Below are positions 1 through 8,818 of a DNA stretch of 64,000 nucleotides, in pieces (position 1 is the first letter of the stretch; each line of letters begins with the position of its first letter). This stretch comes from CAVSWT01 sp963746735. Its GTDB lineage: Bacteria; Bacteroidota; Ignavibacteria; Ignavibacteriales; Ignavibacteriaceae. The stretch spans positions 62,001 through 126,000 of the forward strand of contig CAVVCO010000021.1 in assembly GCA_963746735.1 (NCBI GenBank). The letters run 5' to 3'. A model generated the notes under the pieces. The model did not search any database. It had not been told where the DNA came from and saw only the letters and a program-made list of their open reading frames with translations. Position numbers and translations under genes: made by a program.

Positions 1-276
1 AAACTTCCTCTTGGTGTTGTTTCGGGCAGCGTTAAAAAAATTGTGCATAAAGAATTAGAAATAATTGGAATTTTTCACCTCTTCAAAAATATCTTAACTG
101 CCGATGATCCATTTAAGCCAAAGCCGGATGCAGAAATATTCTTTGCTTCTGCTAATAATTTAAATATTGAACCAAAAGATTGTTTAGTATTTGAAGACGG
201 TGATGCAGGTTTGAAAGCAGCAGAAAATGCAGGCATGAAGACACTTGATGTTAGAGAATACTTTGAAATAAATTGA
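1..276 (+). CDS. HAD-superfamily hydrolase, beta-phosphoglucomutase-like (C-terminal part)
   Basis: The reading frame is open from the first base of the window, so this is the C-terminal end (about 91 residues) of a longer gene. It reads PLGVVSGS near its start (HAD motif II, with the conserved Ser/Thr before the cap returns to the core), then KPKPDAEIF (motif III lysine region) and VFEDGDAGLKAA (motif IV with paired acidic residues). This is the standard layout of the beta-phosphoglucomutase/phosphatase branch. Substrate cannot be told. It lies 10 bases before a sorbitol-dehydrogenase-like gene, so it may act on a sugar or polyol phosphate linked to the fucose cluster; that link is inference. 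Confidence 0.85.
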   Translation, partial: KLPLGVVSGSVKKIVHKELEIIGIFHLFKNILTADDPFKPKPDAEIFFASANNLNIEPKDCLVFEDGDAGLKAAENAGMKTLDVREYFEIN

Positions 277-286
277 AAGGTTAAAG

Positions 287-1327
287 TTGAAACAAGCAGC
301 ACTTAACGGTATTGGCAAAATTGAAATAATTGATGGCCCAAAACCGGTTTTGAAAAATGATAATGACGTTCTTCTAAAAATTCATACTGTTGGAATTTGC
401 GGCTCAGATATGCATTATTACAAAGAAGGAAAAATAGGAGAACAAATTATTAACTTTCCTTTCACAGTTGGGCATGAATGTTCGGCAACTGTGGAAGAGA
501 TTGGCTCAAAAGTTAAACGAGTTAAAGTTGGTGATTTGGTTGCTGTTGAACCTAACGTTGCCTGCCATCATTGTTCTCAATGCCAAAATAATAGAGAACA
601 TACTTGCTTGAATCAAAAGTTTTTAGGAGCACCAGGACAGCTCGACGGTGGGCTAGCTGAATATATTGTTATGCCTGAATCAAATTGTTTCCCAGTCCCC
701 CAAAATATTAATGGAGAAATGGCTGCTTTAATCGAACCTCTTTCAATCGGTTATTATTCAGCAACATTTGTACAAAAATTAAAACATATTGATTCGGTAG
801 CTATACTTGGAGTCGGCCCGATCGGTTTAGCTGTTTTACATTCTCTTAAAAGTATGAACTATAAAAATATTTTTGTTACAGATAAACTAGATTATCGTTT
901 AATAGCGGCAAAAGCTGCTGGCGCTGATTTCACAGGTAATCCGGATGAAGAAGATATCGTATCTATATTTAAATATGAAAACCCTGATCTGTTCGATGTA
1001 GTTATTGAATGCTGCGGCAAGCAGGAAGCAATTGATCAGGCTGTAAATCTTTTAAAACCCGGAGGATTACTTTTAATAGTAGGAATTCCTGAAATTGAAA
1101 GAATTTCATTTGATATAAGCGTATCAAGAAGAAAAGAAATTACAATTCAAAATGTTAGAAGACAAAATAACGGCGTGCAGCCTTCAATAGATTTGACTGC
1201 TGAAGGAAAGTGGTCGCCTGAGTCAATGATTACTCATAGATTTCCTTTTGAAAAAGCTGACGAAGCTTTCAAAATCGTCAATGATTATAAAGACGGTGTT
1301 ATAAAAGCGATGATTTATTTTCAATAA
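287..1327 (+). CDS. Zinc-dependent MDR alcohol/polyol dehydrogenase (sorbitol-dehydrogenase-like)
   Basis: 346 residues, the usual length of medium-chain dehydrogenases. Catalytic zinc ligands are C38 (ICGSDMHYY), H63-E64 (GHE) and E150 (LIEPLS). The structural zinc site is C93, C96, C99 and C107. The Rossmann motif GVGPIG is at 175-180, followed by an acidic residue in VTDKLDYR, which suggests NAD+ rather than NADP+. The start is TTG at 287, chosen because an AAAGG ribosome-binding site lies 6 bases upstream and the family N-terminus begins there. It is the first complete gene of the fucose cluster. It could oxidise a sugar or polyol entering that pathway, but its exact substrate is not visible. 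Confidence 0.85.
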   Translation: MKQAALNGIGKIEIIDGPKPVLKNDNDVLLKIHTVGICGSDMHYYKEGKIGEQIINFPFTVGHECSATVEEIGSKVKRVKVGDLVAVEPNVACHHCSQCQNNREHTCLNQKFLGAPGQLDGGLAEYIVMPESNCFPVPQNINGEMAALIEPLSIGYYSATFVQKLKHIDSVAILGVGPIGLAVLHSLKSMNYKNIFVTDKLDYRLIAAKAAGADFTGNPDEEDIVSIFKYENPDLFDVVIECCGKQEAIDQAVNLLKPGGLLLIVGIPEIERISFDISVSRRKEITIQNVRRQNNGVQPSIDLTAEGKWSPESMITHRFPFEKADEAFKIVNDYKDGVIKAMIYFQ

Positions 1328-1359
1328 AATTTTAATTCTGAATTTATACGAGAATAATA

Positions 1360-2664
1360 ATGCCCATAACAATTAAAGAAGTAATTGCTAAAGATATAAG
1401 ATTCCCTACCAGTAAATTTTTAGATGGTTCAGATGCAATGAACCCTGATCCTGATTATTCAGCAGCATATGTAATCCTTAAAACTGATCACCCTGATGGA
1501 ATTGAAGGGCACGGGCTTACATTCACAATCGGAAGAGGAAATGAAATTTGTGTCCAGGCAATTAAGTCAATGTCTTATTTGGTGATTGGAAAAACGTTAG
1601 AATCTTTCACCGGCAATATGGGAAAGTTCTGGAAGATGATGATGAGCGATAGCCAGCTTAGATGGCTCGGCCCCGAGAAGGGTGTCATTCATCTTGCAGC
1701 CGGAGCAATCATAAATGCTGTGTGGGATCTTTATGCTAAAGTTGAAAAAAAGCCGTTGTGGAAATTAATTGCTGATATGTCGCCTGAAGAATTTGTCTCA
1801 TGTGTTGATTTCAGTTACATCACAGATGCGATTACAAAAGATGAAGCCCTTGCCATCTTAAAAAAGAATCACAATTCTAAACAAGAAAGAATTAATTACT
1901 TGCTTCAAAACGGCTACCCAGCTTATACTACTTCTGCTGGATGGTTAGGTTATAGCGATGAAAAAATTAGAAGGCTATGCCGTGAATCAAAAAATGATGG
2001 CTGGAAATATTTAAAGATGAAAGTCGGCTCAAACCTGGAAGATGATAAAAGAAGAGCTTCAATAATTAGAGAAGAAATTGGCTATGATATGAAGCTTATG
2101 ATGGATGCTAATCAAAAATGGGATGTAGATGAAGCAATTCAAAATGTACAAGGTTTAGCAGAATATAAACCCTGGTGGATTGAAGAGCCAACAAGCCCTG
2201 ATGATATTCTTGGTCATAAAAGAATTGCCGAAGCTGTTAAGCCCATAAAAGTTGCTACAGGAGAACATTGTCAAAATAGAGTAATCTTCAAGCAGCTAAT
2301 TACTTCCGGAGCAATAGATATTTGCCAGATCGATAGCTGCCGACTTGGTGGCGTGAATGAAGTGCTAGCAGTTTTGCTGATGGCAGAAAAATTTAAAATT
2401 CCAGTGTGCCCGCATGCTGGTGGAGTTGGTCTTTGTGAATATGTCCAGCATTTATCCATGATTGATTTTATTTGTATCTCCGCCTCAACAGAAAATAGAG
2501 TTATTGAATACGTAGATCACCTTCATGAGCATTTTTTAGATCCGGTTGTAATTAAGAATAGTGCGTATATGCCTCCATCAAAACCTGGTTACAGTATTGA
2601 AATGAAGCAAGAAAGTTTGAAAGATTATTCTTTTCCGGATGGAAAAATTTGGAAAGAGAATTGA
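1360..2664 (+). CDS. fucD: L-fuconate dehydratase (enolase superfamily)
   Basis: 434 residues, the length of characterised L-fuconate dehydratases. The family N-terminus (RFPTSKFLDGSDAMNPDPD) is followed by the capping domain and a TIM-barrel. KMK at 219-221 supplies the general base lysine, metal ligands are D249 (MMDANQKWD), E275 (WIEEPTSP) and E302 (ATGEHCQ), and H352 in PHAGG is the partner acid/base. This arrangement and spacing match the FucD subgroup closely. It dehydrates L-fuconate to 2-keto-3-deoxy-L-fuconate in the cytoplasm. The neighbours on both sides encode the other steps of the same pathway, so the functional call is firm for an uncharacterised protein. Confidence 0.93.
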   Translation: MPITIKEVIAKDIRFPTSKFLDGSDAMNPDPDYSAAYVILKTDHPDGIEGHGLTFTIGRGNEICVQAIKSMSYLVIGKTLESFTGNMGKFWKMMMSDSQLRWLGPEKGVIHLAAGAIINAVWDLYAKVEKKPLWKLIADMSPEEFVSCVDFSYITDAITKDEALAILKKNHNSKQERINYLLQNGYPAYTTSAGWLGYSDEKIRRLCRESKNDGWKYLKMKVGSNLEDDKRRASIIREEIGYDMKLMMDANQKWDVDEAIQNVQGLAEYKPWWIEEPTSPDDILGHKRIAEAVKPIKVATGEHCQNRVIFKQLITSGAIDICQIDSCRLGGVNEVLAVLLMAEKFKIPVCPHAGGVGLCEYVQHLSMIDFICISASTENRVIEYVDHLHEHFLDPVVIKNSAYMPPSKPGYSIEMKQESLKDYSFPDGKIWKEN

Positions 2665-2700
2665 TATTAGTCTATTAATTAAATTAAAGTAAAAATAATC

Positions 2701-3480
2701 ATGGAACCATTTTCATTAAAAAACAAAACAGCAATAATAACCGGCGGCGGAAGCGGTATTGGTGAAGCAATATCGAAAAAGTTTGCTGCCAGCGGTGCTT
2801 TTGTGCATATACTCGATTTCAATAAAACAAGCGGTGAAGCTGTTGTAAATGAAATTAAAAAAGAAAATCAATCTGCCGAGTTTCACCTCTGTGACGTATC
2901 AAATCAAAAAGAAGTAATCGGAATTATTAATAGTATAGAAGTAAAATCACCCATTAACATTTTAGTAAACAATGCCGGAGTTGCACATGTTGGTAATCTT
3001 GAAAAAACTTCAGAAGCAGATATGGACCGGCTTTATCAAATAAACATCAAAGGTGTTTACAATTGCTTATTTGCTGTTATTCCCCACATGAAAAAAAATA
3101 AAAACGGATGCATTCTGAACATGGCTTCAATTGCTTCTGTAGTTGGGATCTCTGACCGCTTTGCTTATTCAATGACTAAAGGTGCTGTACTTACCATGAC
3201 TTATTCAATCGCAAAAGATTATATCGATTATGGAATTAGATGCAATTCAATTTCACCGGCAAGAATTCACACACCTTTTGTAGATGGATTCATATCAAAA
3301 AATTATCCGGGAAAAGAAAAAGAGATGTACGAAAATTTATCTAAGACCCAGCCGATTGGAAGAATGGGTGAACCCGCTGAAGTTGCGGACCTGGCACTAT
3401 TCCTTTGTTCAGATAATGCAGGTTTTATAACGGGAACAAACTTCCCTATCGATGGTGGTTATATAAAATTAAATTCTTAA
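2701..3480 (+). CDS. SDR dehydrogenase, probable 2-keto-3-deoxy-L-fuconate dehydrogenase
   Basis: 259 residues with a classical short-chain dehydrogenase layout: GGGSGIG cofactor motif at 15-21, NNAG at 90-93, catalytic S143, Y156 and K160 (YSMTK). An aspartate at the end of the second strand (ILDF) favours NAD+. Between fucD and a fumarylacetoacetate-hydrolase-family gene, the expected role is oxidation of 2-keto-3-deoxy-L-fuconate to the 2,4-diketo acid that the next enzyme splits. Substrate assignment rests on context. The next gene starts 9 bases later, so the two are almost certainly co-transcribed. Confidence 0.85.
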   Translation: MEPFSLKNKTAIITGGGSGIGEAISKKFAASGAFVHILDFNKTSGEAVVNEIKKENQSAEFHLCDVSNQKEVIGIINSIEVKSPINILVNNAGVAHVGNLEKTSEADMDRLYQINIKGVYNCLFAVIPHMKKNKNGCILNMASIASVVGISDRFAYSMTKGAVLTMTYSIAKDYIDYGIRCNSISPARIHTPFVDGFISKNYPGKEKEMYENLSKTQPIGRMGEPAEVADLALFLCSDNAGFITGTNFPIDGGYIKLNS

Positions 3481-3489
3481 AGGAGTAAA

Positions 3490-4356
3490 ATGAAATTAAT
3501 TCGTTTTGGAGAAAATGGAAAAGAAAAACCTGGAATAATTCTACAAGATGGATCAAGAAGAGATGTTAGCGAATTTGTAAATGATTACGATGAATCTTTT
3601 TTTGAAAATAACGGCGTAGAAAAACTTCAAAAAATTGTAGCAGAAAAAAGCTCAAGTCTGCCTTCTGTAAAAAATGAAATAAGACTTGGCCCCCCTGTAT
3701 TTAAACCATCAAAAATTATTTGTGTTGGTTTAAATTATGCCAGTCACGCTAAAGAAAGCGGCATGCAGGTACCATCAGAACCGGTTTTATTTTTTAAAGC
3801 TCCTTCGGCAGTTACCGGTCCGAATGATGATATAATAATTCCCAAAAACAGCGTTAAAACAGATTGGGAAGTTGAACTTGCAATCGTTATAGGAAAAAGA
3901 GGCACATACATTGATGAGTCAAATGCTTTTGACCACATCGCTGGTTATGTTCTTCATAATGATGTGAGCGAAAGAGAATTTCAACTTGAAAGAAGCGGTC
4001 AGTGGGTTAAAGGGAAAAGTGCTGATACATTTGCTCCTATCGGTCCCTTCATAGCAACTAAAGATGAAATTAAAGATCCGGGAAAACTTGATCTCTGGCT
4101 TAAGCTGAACGGCGAAACAATGCAGTCTTCAAATACATCGGATTTAGTATTTGGGATAAAACATTTAGTAAGCTACATAAGCCAATTTATGACTTTGGTT
4201 GGCGGAGATATTATATCTACCGGAACCCCTTTTGGTGTAGGATTAGGTTTAAAACCCCAAAAATATTTAAAGCACGGTGATGTTATTGAGCTGGGAGTAG
4301 AAGGACTTGGAACTGCAAAACAAAATGTTAAATCTTGGGAAAGCTTGAATAAATAA
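3490..4356 (+). CDS. FAH-family hydrolase, probable 2,4-diketo-3-deoxy-L-fuconate hydrolase
   Basis: 288 residues of the fumarylacetoacetate hydrolase fold. Landmarks are CVGLNYASHAKE, then FFKAPSAVTGP, then an acidic metal-binding set in the WEVELAIVIG region, and a C-terminal STGTPFGVG loop. A good ribosome-binding site (AGGAG) lies just before the ATG. In the non-phosphorylative fucose pathway an enzyme of this family cleaves 2,4-diketo-3-deoxy-L-fuconate to pyruvate and L-lactate. The presence of lutABC downstream, which consumes L-lactate, supports this. The stop codon directly abuts the next start, indicating translational coupling. Confidence 0.88.
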   Translation: MKLIRFGENGKEKPGIILQDGSRRDVSEFVNDYDESFFENNGVEKLQKIVAEKSSSLPSVKNEIRLGPPVFKPSKIICVGLNYASHAKESGMQVPSEPVLFFKAPSAVTGPNDDIIIPKNSVKTDWEVELAIVIGKRGTYIDESNAFDHIAGYVLHNDVSEREFQLERSGQWVKGKSADTFAPIGPFIATKDEIKDPGKLDLWLKLNGETMQSSNTSDLVFGIKHLVSYISQFMTLVGGDIISTGTPFGVGLGLKPQKYLKHGDVIELGVEGLGTAKQNVKSWESLNK

Positions 4357-5205
4357 ATGATCATAGATTCGCATCAACATTATTGGATTTATAATCCAGT
4401 CCGTGATGCATGGATTGACGAAAGCATGAAAATTCTCCGAAAAGATTTTCTTCCTGAACATCTCTCCCCTATCCTAAAAGAGTTGTCTATTTCAGGAACA
4501 ATTGCCGTGCAAGCAGATCAATCTGAAGAAGAAACAAAATTTCTCTTAGATCTAGCTGAAAAAAATAATTGGATATTAGGAGTTGTTGGCTGGGTTGACC
4601 TCCAATCAAAAAATATTGAAGAAAGACTTGAATATTTTTCAAATTTCAAAAAGTTAAAAGGATTTCGGCATATTGTTCAAGCGGAGCCGGATGAAAAATT
4701 TTTATTGAATGAAAATTTTCAAAATGGAATTGATTTATTAAAGGAATACAACTTTACTTATGATATTTTAATTTATCCTAAACAGCTTCCGGCTGCAATT
4801 AAATTTGTTCAAAAAAATCCTGATCAAAAATTTATTTTAGATCATATTGCAAAGCCGAATATCAAAAGAAAAGAATTTGAGCCCTGGGTTTCACAGATAA
4901 AAGAGCTTGCAAAAAACCCTAATGTTTATTGTAAGCTGTCGGGAATAATCACAGAAGCCAACCATCAAAATTGGAAAGCAGATGACATCTATCCTTATCT
5001 CGATGTAATATTTGATGCTTTTGGATCAAACAGATTAACTTTTGGTTCTGATTGGCCCGTCTGTTTACTTGCAGGTTCATATAAACAAGTTTTGAATTTG
5101 ATTGAAGAATTTTTAAGAAATGAGTCGAGAGAAATGAAAGAAAATATTTTTTATAATAATGTTCTTTCATTTTATGCAATAGATATTAATAAGATTAAAA
5201 TATAA
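4357..5205 (+). CDS. Amidohydrolase-family lactonase, probable L-fuconolactonase
   Basis: 282 residues. The metal-binding HxH is at the very N-terminus (DSHQHYW, H6 and H8). Further family markers are the RHIVQAEPDEKF segment, ILDHIAKPNI carrying the barrel histidine, and the terminal TFGSDWPVC aspartate motif. This is the Amidohydro_2 lactonase group that hydrolyses sugar-1,5-lactones, including L-fucono-lactone. The ATG directly follows the stop of the preceding hydrolase. In context it opens the lactone made by the L-fucose dehydrogenase encoded next, giving L-fuconate for FucD. L-rhamnono-lactone or another 6-deoxy sugar lactone remains possible. Confidence 0.87.
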   Translation: MIIDSHQHYWIYNPVRDAWIDESMKILRKDFLPEHLSPILKELSISGTIAVQADQSEEETKFLLDLAEKNNWILGVVGWVDLQSKNIEERLEYFSNFKKLKGFRHIVQAEPDEKFLLNENFQNGIDLLKEYNFTYDILIYPKQLPAAIKFVQKNPDQKFILDHIAKPNIKRKEFEPWVSQIKELAKNPNVYCKLSGIITEANHQNWKADDIYPYLDVIFDAFGSNRLTFGSDWPVCLLAGSYKQVLNLIEEFLRNESREMKENIFYNNVLSFYAIDINKIKI

Positions 5206-5214
5206 GGCACTTAA

Positions 5215-6006
5215 ATGGATTTAGGAATTAAAAATAAAGTAATGATTATAACCGGCGGTTCGAAAGGAATTGGAGAAGGAATCACAAGGTTTATTGCTGA
5301 TGAAGGGGCTATCCCTGTCATTGCCACCCGTGACAAAAAAACCGGAGATGAATTAACACAAGAATTAAAGAGCATCGGTAAAGAATCACATTTCATTCAG
5401 GCACAGTTAACATCAATTGAGCAATGCAAACATGTAGTTGATGAAACTCTAATGAAATATGGAAAGATTGATGCACTAATAAATAATGCCGGTGCAAATG
5501 ATGCAATTGGTTTAGAGAAAGGAAGTCCTGAAAAATTCCTATCATCCTTAAATAATAATTTATATCATTATTATTATTTAGCTCACTTTGCTCTGGACGC
5601 ATTAAAAAAAACTCACGGCTCGATATTAAATGTAAGTTCAAAAACTGCTTTTACAGGACAGGGAAATACTTCCGGTTACGCCGCATCAAAAGGTGCGCAG
5701 GTTGCACTTACAAGAGAATGGGCAGTAGAACTTCTGCCCTACGGTATACGCGTTAATGCAGTTATCCCCGCAGAAGTAATGACACCGCTATATGAAAAAT
5801 GGTTGAGCACTTTAGATAACCCTGAACAAAAATTAGAAGAAATAACAAAGAAAATTCCTTTAGGAAACAGAATGACTACAAAAAAAGAAATTGCTTCAAT
5901 GGTAGCTTATCTTGTTTCCGAGCAGGCTTCCCATATAACCGGGCAAATAATTTTTGTAGACGGTGGATATGTTCATTTGGATAGATCATTGGCGGGAATT
6001 AATTAA
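5215..6006 (+). CDS. SDR dehydrogenase, probable L-fucose dehydrogenase
   Basis: 263 residues. The cofactor motif TGGSKGIG is at 13-20, NNAGA near 90, serine pair 141-142, and Y155/K159 (YAASK) form the active site. A basic residue after strand two (ATRDKK) hints at NADP+ or dual cofactor use. The protein resembles the short-chain L-fucose dehydrogenases that oxidise C1 of L-fucose to the lactone, and would be the entry step of the cluster. The starting sugar is inferred from the lactonase and dehydratase beside it. A 62-base gap separates it from lutA. Confidence 0.85.
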   Translation: MDLGIKNKVMIITGGSKGIGEGITRFIADEGAIPVIATRDKKTGDELTQELKSIGKESHFIQAQLTSIEQCKHVVDETLMKYGKIDALINNAGANDAIGLEKGSPEKFLSSLNNNLYHYYYLAHFALDALKKTHGSILNVSSKTAFTGQGNTSGYAASKGAQVALTREWAVELLPYGIRVNAVIPAEVMTPLYEKWLSTLDNPEQKLEEITKKIPLGNRMTTKKEIASMVAYLVSEQASHITGQIIFVDGGYVHLDRSLAGIN

Positions 6007-6068
6007 CACGCTTCATTTACAAGATAATTTCTTAAAGAAATTGAAGTTGTAATAGGATACTTTTCAAA

Positions 6069-6810
6069 ATGACTGTAGGCTTATTCATTCCATGTTATGT
6101 CAATCAATTTTATCCTCAAGCAGGGATTGCAGCATTAGAAATTTTAGAACGATTGAATGTTAAGGTTGTTTATCCCTTTAATCAAACCTGCTGCGGACAG
6201 CCAATGGCAAATTCTGGTTTTGAAAAAAATTCAATCCAAACTTATAATCTTTTTGTGGAAAACTTTCATTCATATGATTACATTGTAGCACCTTCAGGAA
6301 GCTGTGTTCATCATGTTAAACATCATTATGATATTATTAGCCAGACAGATGAAGTTAAACATGTCAGAAATAATACTTTTGAGTTATGTGAGTTTCTAGT
6401 TAAGAGTTTTAAAAGTAGAAGACTTAAATGCCTCTTTCCCTTATCGAGTTGGCCTGCATCAAAGCTGCCATGGATTAAGAGGATTAAACCTTGGCAAACC
6501 TTCGGAATTAATGAGTGAAAATTTTTCTATAACAAAATCATTATTAAGCAAAGTTAAAAATATAGAACTAGCTCAGTTAGACAGAGAAGATGAATGCTGC
6601 GGCTTCGGAGGAACATTCGCTGTAGCCGAGGAGGCAGTTTCGATAAAAATGGGTGTTGATAGAATTCAAGATCATATAAATCATGATGTACAAGTTTTAA
6701 CTGCTACAGATATGTCTTGCTTAATGCACCTTGAAGGTATAATTAAGAGAAGAAATTTAAATATAAAAGTAATGCACATTGCAGAAATTTTAAATTCTGT
6801 TGAAAATTAA
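6069..6810 (+). CDS. lutA: L-lactate oxidation complex subunit LutA (frame-broken by one extra base)
   Basis: Two overlapping frames together give one 246-residue LutA-like protein. The first half holds the CCG-domain motif TCCGQPMANSG. The second holds HQSCHGLRG and DECCGFGGTFA, the paired cysteine motifs of this CCG-domain family. The first frame is lost between about 6400 and 6420: reading one base further on, after EFLV, restores VLKVEDLNASFPYRVGLHQS without a missing residue. The total of 742 bases is 3n+1. It starts lutA-lutB-lutC, with only 2 bases to lutB. The break is either an insertion in the sequence or real decay. Without it the call would be very secure. Confidence 0.88.
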
Positions 6811-6812
6811 AA

Positions 6813-8180
6813 ATGCATAATCATTCTTTATCAGCCGAGATATTTAATTTAGATGAACCCCGTGTTGATTGGCATGATCAATCACTTTGGTTTGTAAGAC
6901 ATAAAAGAGATCTTGCAGCACAAAAAGTTAAAGGCTGGGAAGAACTTCGCTCACTCGCTTCAATTATCAAATCTCACACATTGTCGAATATAGATAAATA
7001 CTTAGTTCAATTTGAAGAACAAGCTGTTAAAAATAATATTAAAGTTCATTGGGCCGACGATGCTAATGAACACAATAAAATTGTACTCGAAATCCTAAAA
7101 TCTAATAACGCAAAGAAGCTTGTTAAAAGTAAATCTATGCTCACTGAAGAATGCGGGTTAAATCATTGTCTTGAGGAAAATGAAATTGAAGTTATTGATA
7201 CAGATTTAGGAGAAAGAATAGTTCAGCTCGCAAAAGAGCCGCCCAGCCATATTGTAATGCCTGCAATTCATAAAAAAAGAGAAGAGATAGATGCACTTTT
7301 TCATAAGGAATTAAATACAAAATTATCAGGCGGCGATGAAGTCTATTTAACCAGAGAAGCAAGAAAACATTTACGTCAGAAATTTCTAAATGCTGATGCA
7401 GCTTTAACCGGTGTGAATTTTGGAATTGCTGAAACCGGCGGATTTGTGGTTTGCACAAATGAAGGAAATGCAGACATGGGCGTTCATTCCACAAAACTTC
7501 ATATTGCAAGTATGGGTTTTGAAAAGCTGATTCCTAAACAGGAACATCTCGGAATATTTTTGAGACTTCTGGCTCGCAGTGCTACAGGACAACCAATAAC
7601 AACTTATTCATCTTACTTCAGATCGCCAAAGCTTGACTGCGAAATACATCTGATAATTGTAGACAACGGACGTTCTATTCAATTAGGAAGAAAGGATTTT
7701 CGCAACTCACTAAAATGTATACGCTGCGGCGCATGCATGAATACTTGTCCAGTTTTTAGAAGAAGCGGTGGGCACAGTTACGGGTCAACAATACCAGGCC
7801 CTATCGGTTCAATTTTATCACCTGGAATTGATATTCAAAAATACAGTTCACTACCTTTCGCTTCCACACTTTGCGGTTCTTGTACTGATGTTTGTCCTGT
7901 CAAAATTGATATTCACGAACAACTTTATAAATGGCGGCAAGTAATAACTGTAAAAACATCTACAAGGTTATTAAAAAAAATAATTATGCTTAAAGCGGGT
8001 TTTATTTTTTCACATCCGGCTGTTTATAAGTTTTGCAGCAAGGCTTTATCATTTTTTATGAAAGTAACTCCATCATTTTTACTTAATACAAAATTAAATA
8101 ACTGGACAAGAAATCGTGATTTGCCTTCTGCGCCAAAATATAGTTTTACAGAATGGTATAAAAAGAATAGAATCAAATGA
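6813..8180 (+). CDS. lutB: L-lactate oxidation iron-sulfur protein LutB
   Basis: 455 residues, full length for LutB. An N-terminal LUD (DUF162-type) domain is followed by two four-cysteine [4Fe-4S] motifs, CIRCGACMNTCPVF from residue 302 and CGSCTDVCPVKI from residue 354, and a C-terminal tail. LutB is the electron-carrying core of the LutABC L-lactate dehydrogenase, which converts L-lactate to pyruvate. Here it would re-oxidise the lactate released by the fucose pathway encoded upstream. It overlaps lutC by 4 bases (ATGA), typical of translational coupling. Confidence 0.95.
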   Translation: MHNHSLSAEIFNLDEPRVDWHDQSLWFVRHKRDLAAQKVKGWEELRSLASIIKSHTLSNIDKYLVQFEEQAVKNNIKVHWADDANEHNKIVLEILKSNNAKKLVKSKSMLTEECGLNHCLEENEIEVIDTDLGERIVQLAKEPPSHIVMPAIHKKREEIDALFHKELNTKLSGGDEVYLTREARKHLRQKFLNADAALTGVNFGIAETGGFVVCTNEGNADMGVHSTKLHIASMGFEKLIPKQEHLGIFLRLLARSATGQPITTYSSYFRSPKLDCEIHLIIVDNGRSIQLGRKDFRNSLKCIRCGACMNTCPVFRRSGGHSYGSTIPGPIGSILSPGIDIQKYSSLPFASTLCGSCTDVCPVKIDIHEQLYKWRQVITVKTSTRLLKKIIMLKAGFIFSHPAVYKFCSKALSFFMKVTPSFLLNTKLNNWTRNRDLPSAPKYSFTEWYKKNRIK

Positions 8181-8758
8181 GTCGTGAAGAAATTTTAGAT
8201 AGGATTAAAAGAAGCAAACCTTCAATTGTACCACTGCCAGAAATTGATTTAAATAAATTTAAAGTTGAGACTAACTTGCTGAACGACTTTATTACTAATT
8301 TGGAATCAACCGGTGGAAAAGCCATTCAGCTAAAAGATAGAAATGAAATTATTTCAAATATCAAAAAGCTTTTCCCGGAAGCGAAAGAAATTATTTCGGT
8401 AGTTGAAGGAATTGAATTTTCTACAATAGATATTAGTAAAATTACTTCAGCAAAAGAATTGGATAAACTAGATATTGCAATTTTAGAAGGACAATTCGGA
8501 GTTGCAGAAAATGGTGCTGTTTGGTTAAGTGATAAAAATTTTCAACATCGCTCAATTCCGTTTATTTGCGCCAATTTAATAATTATACTTGATAAAAATA
8601 AAATTTTTGAAAACATGCATGAAGCTTTATTGCTTCTAAAAAATTTTAATGAAGGATATGGGGTATTTATTTCCGGCCCTTCTAAAACAGCAGACATTGA
8701 ACAATCTTTGGTTATCGGTGCGCAAGGTCCCTTGAGTCTTACAATATTTTTAATTTGA
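8177..8758 (+). CDS. lutC: L-lactate utilisation protein LutC (LUD domain)
   Basis: 193 residues, one LUD (DUF162) domain. The family signature runs through the middle (LEGQFGVAENGAVWLSD) and the conserved C-terminus (GPSKTADIEQSLVIGAQGP) is intact. It is the last gene of lutABC and the last plus-strand gene of the fucose-lactate cluster. A 60-base convergent gap separates it from the TonB receptor gene on the minus strand, and no clear terminator hairpin is visible there. The ATG overlaps the lutB stop. Confidence 0.93.
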   Translation: MSREEILDRIKRSKPSIVPLPEIDLNKFKVETNLLNDFITNLESTGGKAIQLKDRNEIISNIKKLFPEAKEIISVVEGIEFSTIDISKITSAKELDKLDIAILEGQFGVAENGAVWLSDKNFQHRSIPFICANLIIILDKNKIFENMHEALLLLKNFNEGYGVFISGPSKTADIEQSLVIGAQGPLSLTIFLI

Positions 8759-8818
8759 AAAGGAAATTGATTACAAAATCTTTCGTGTTCCAATCCTATT
8801 CATCATTTCAATTATAAC

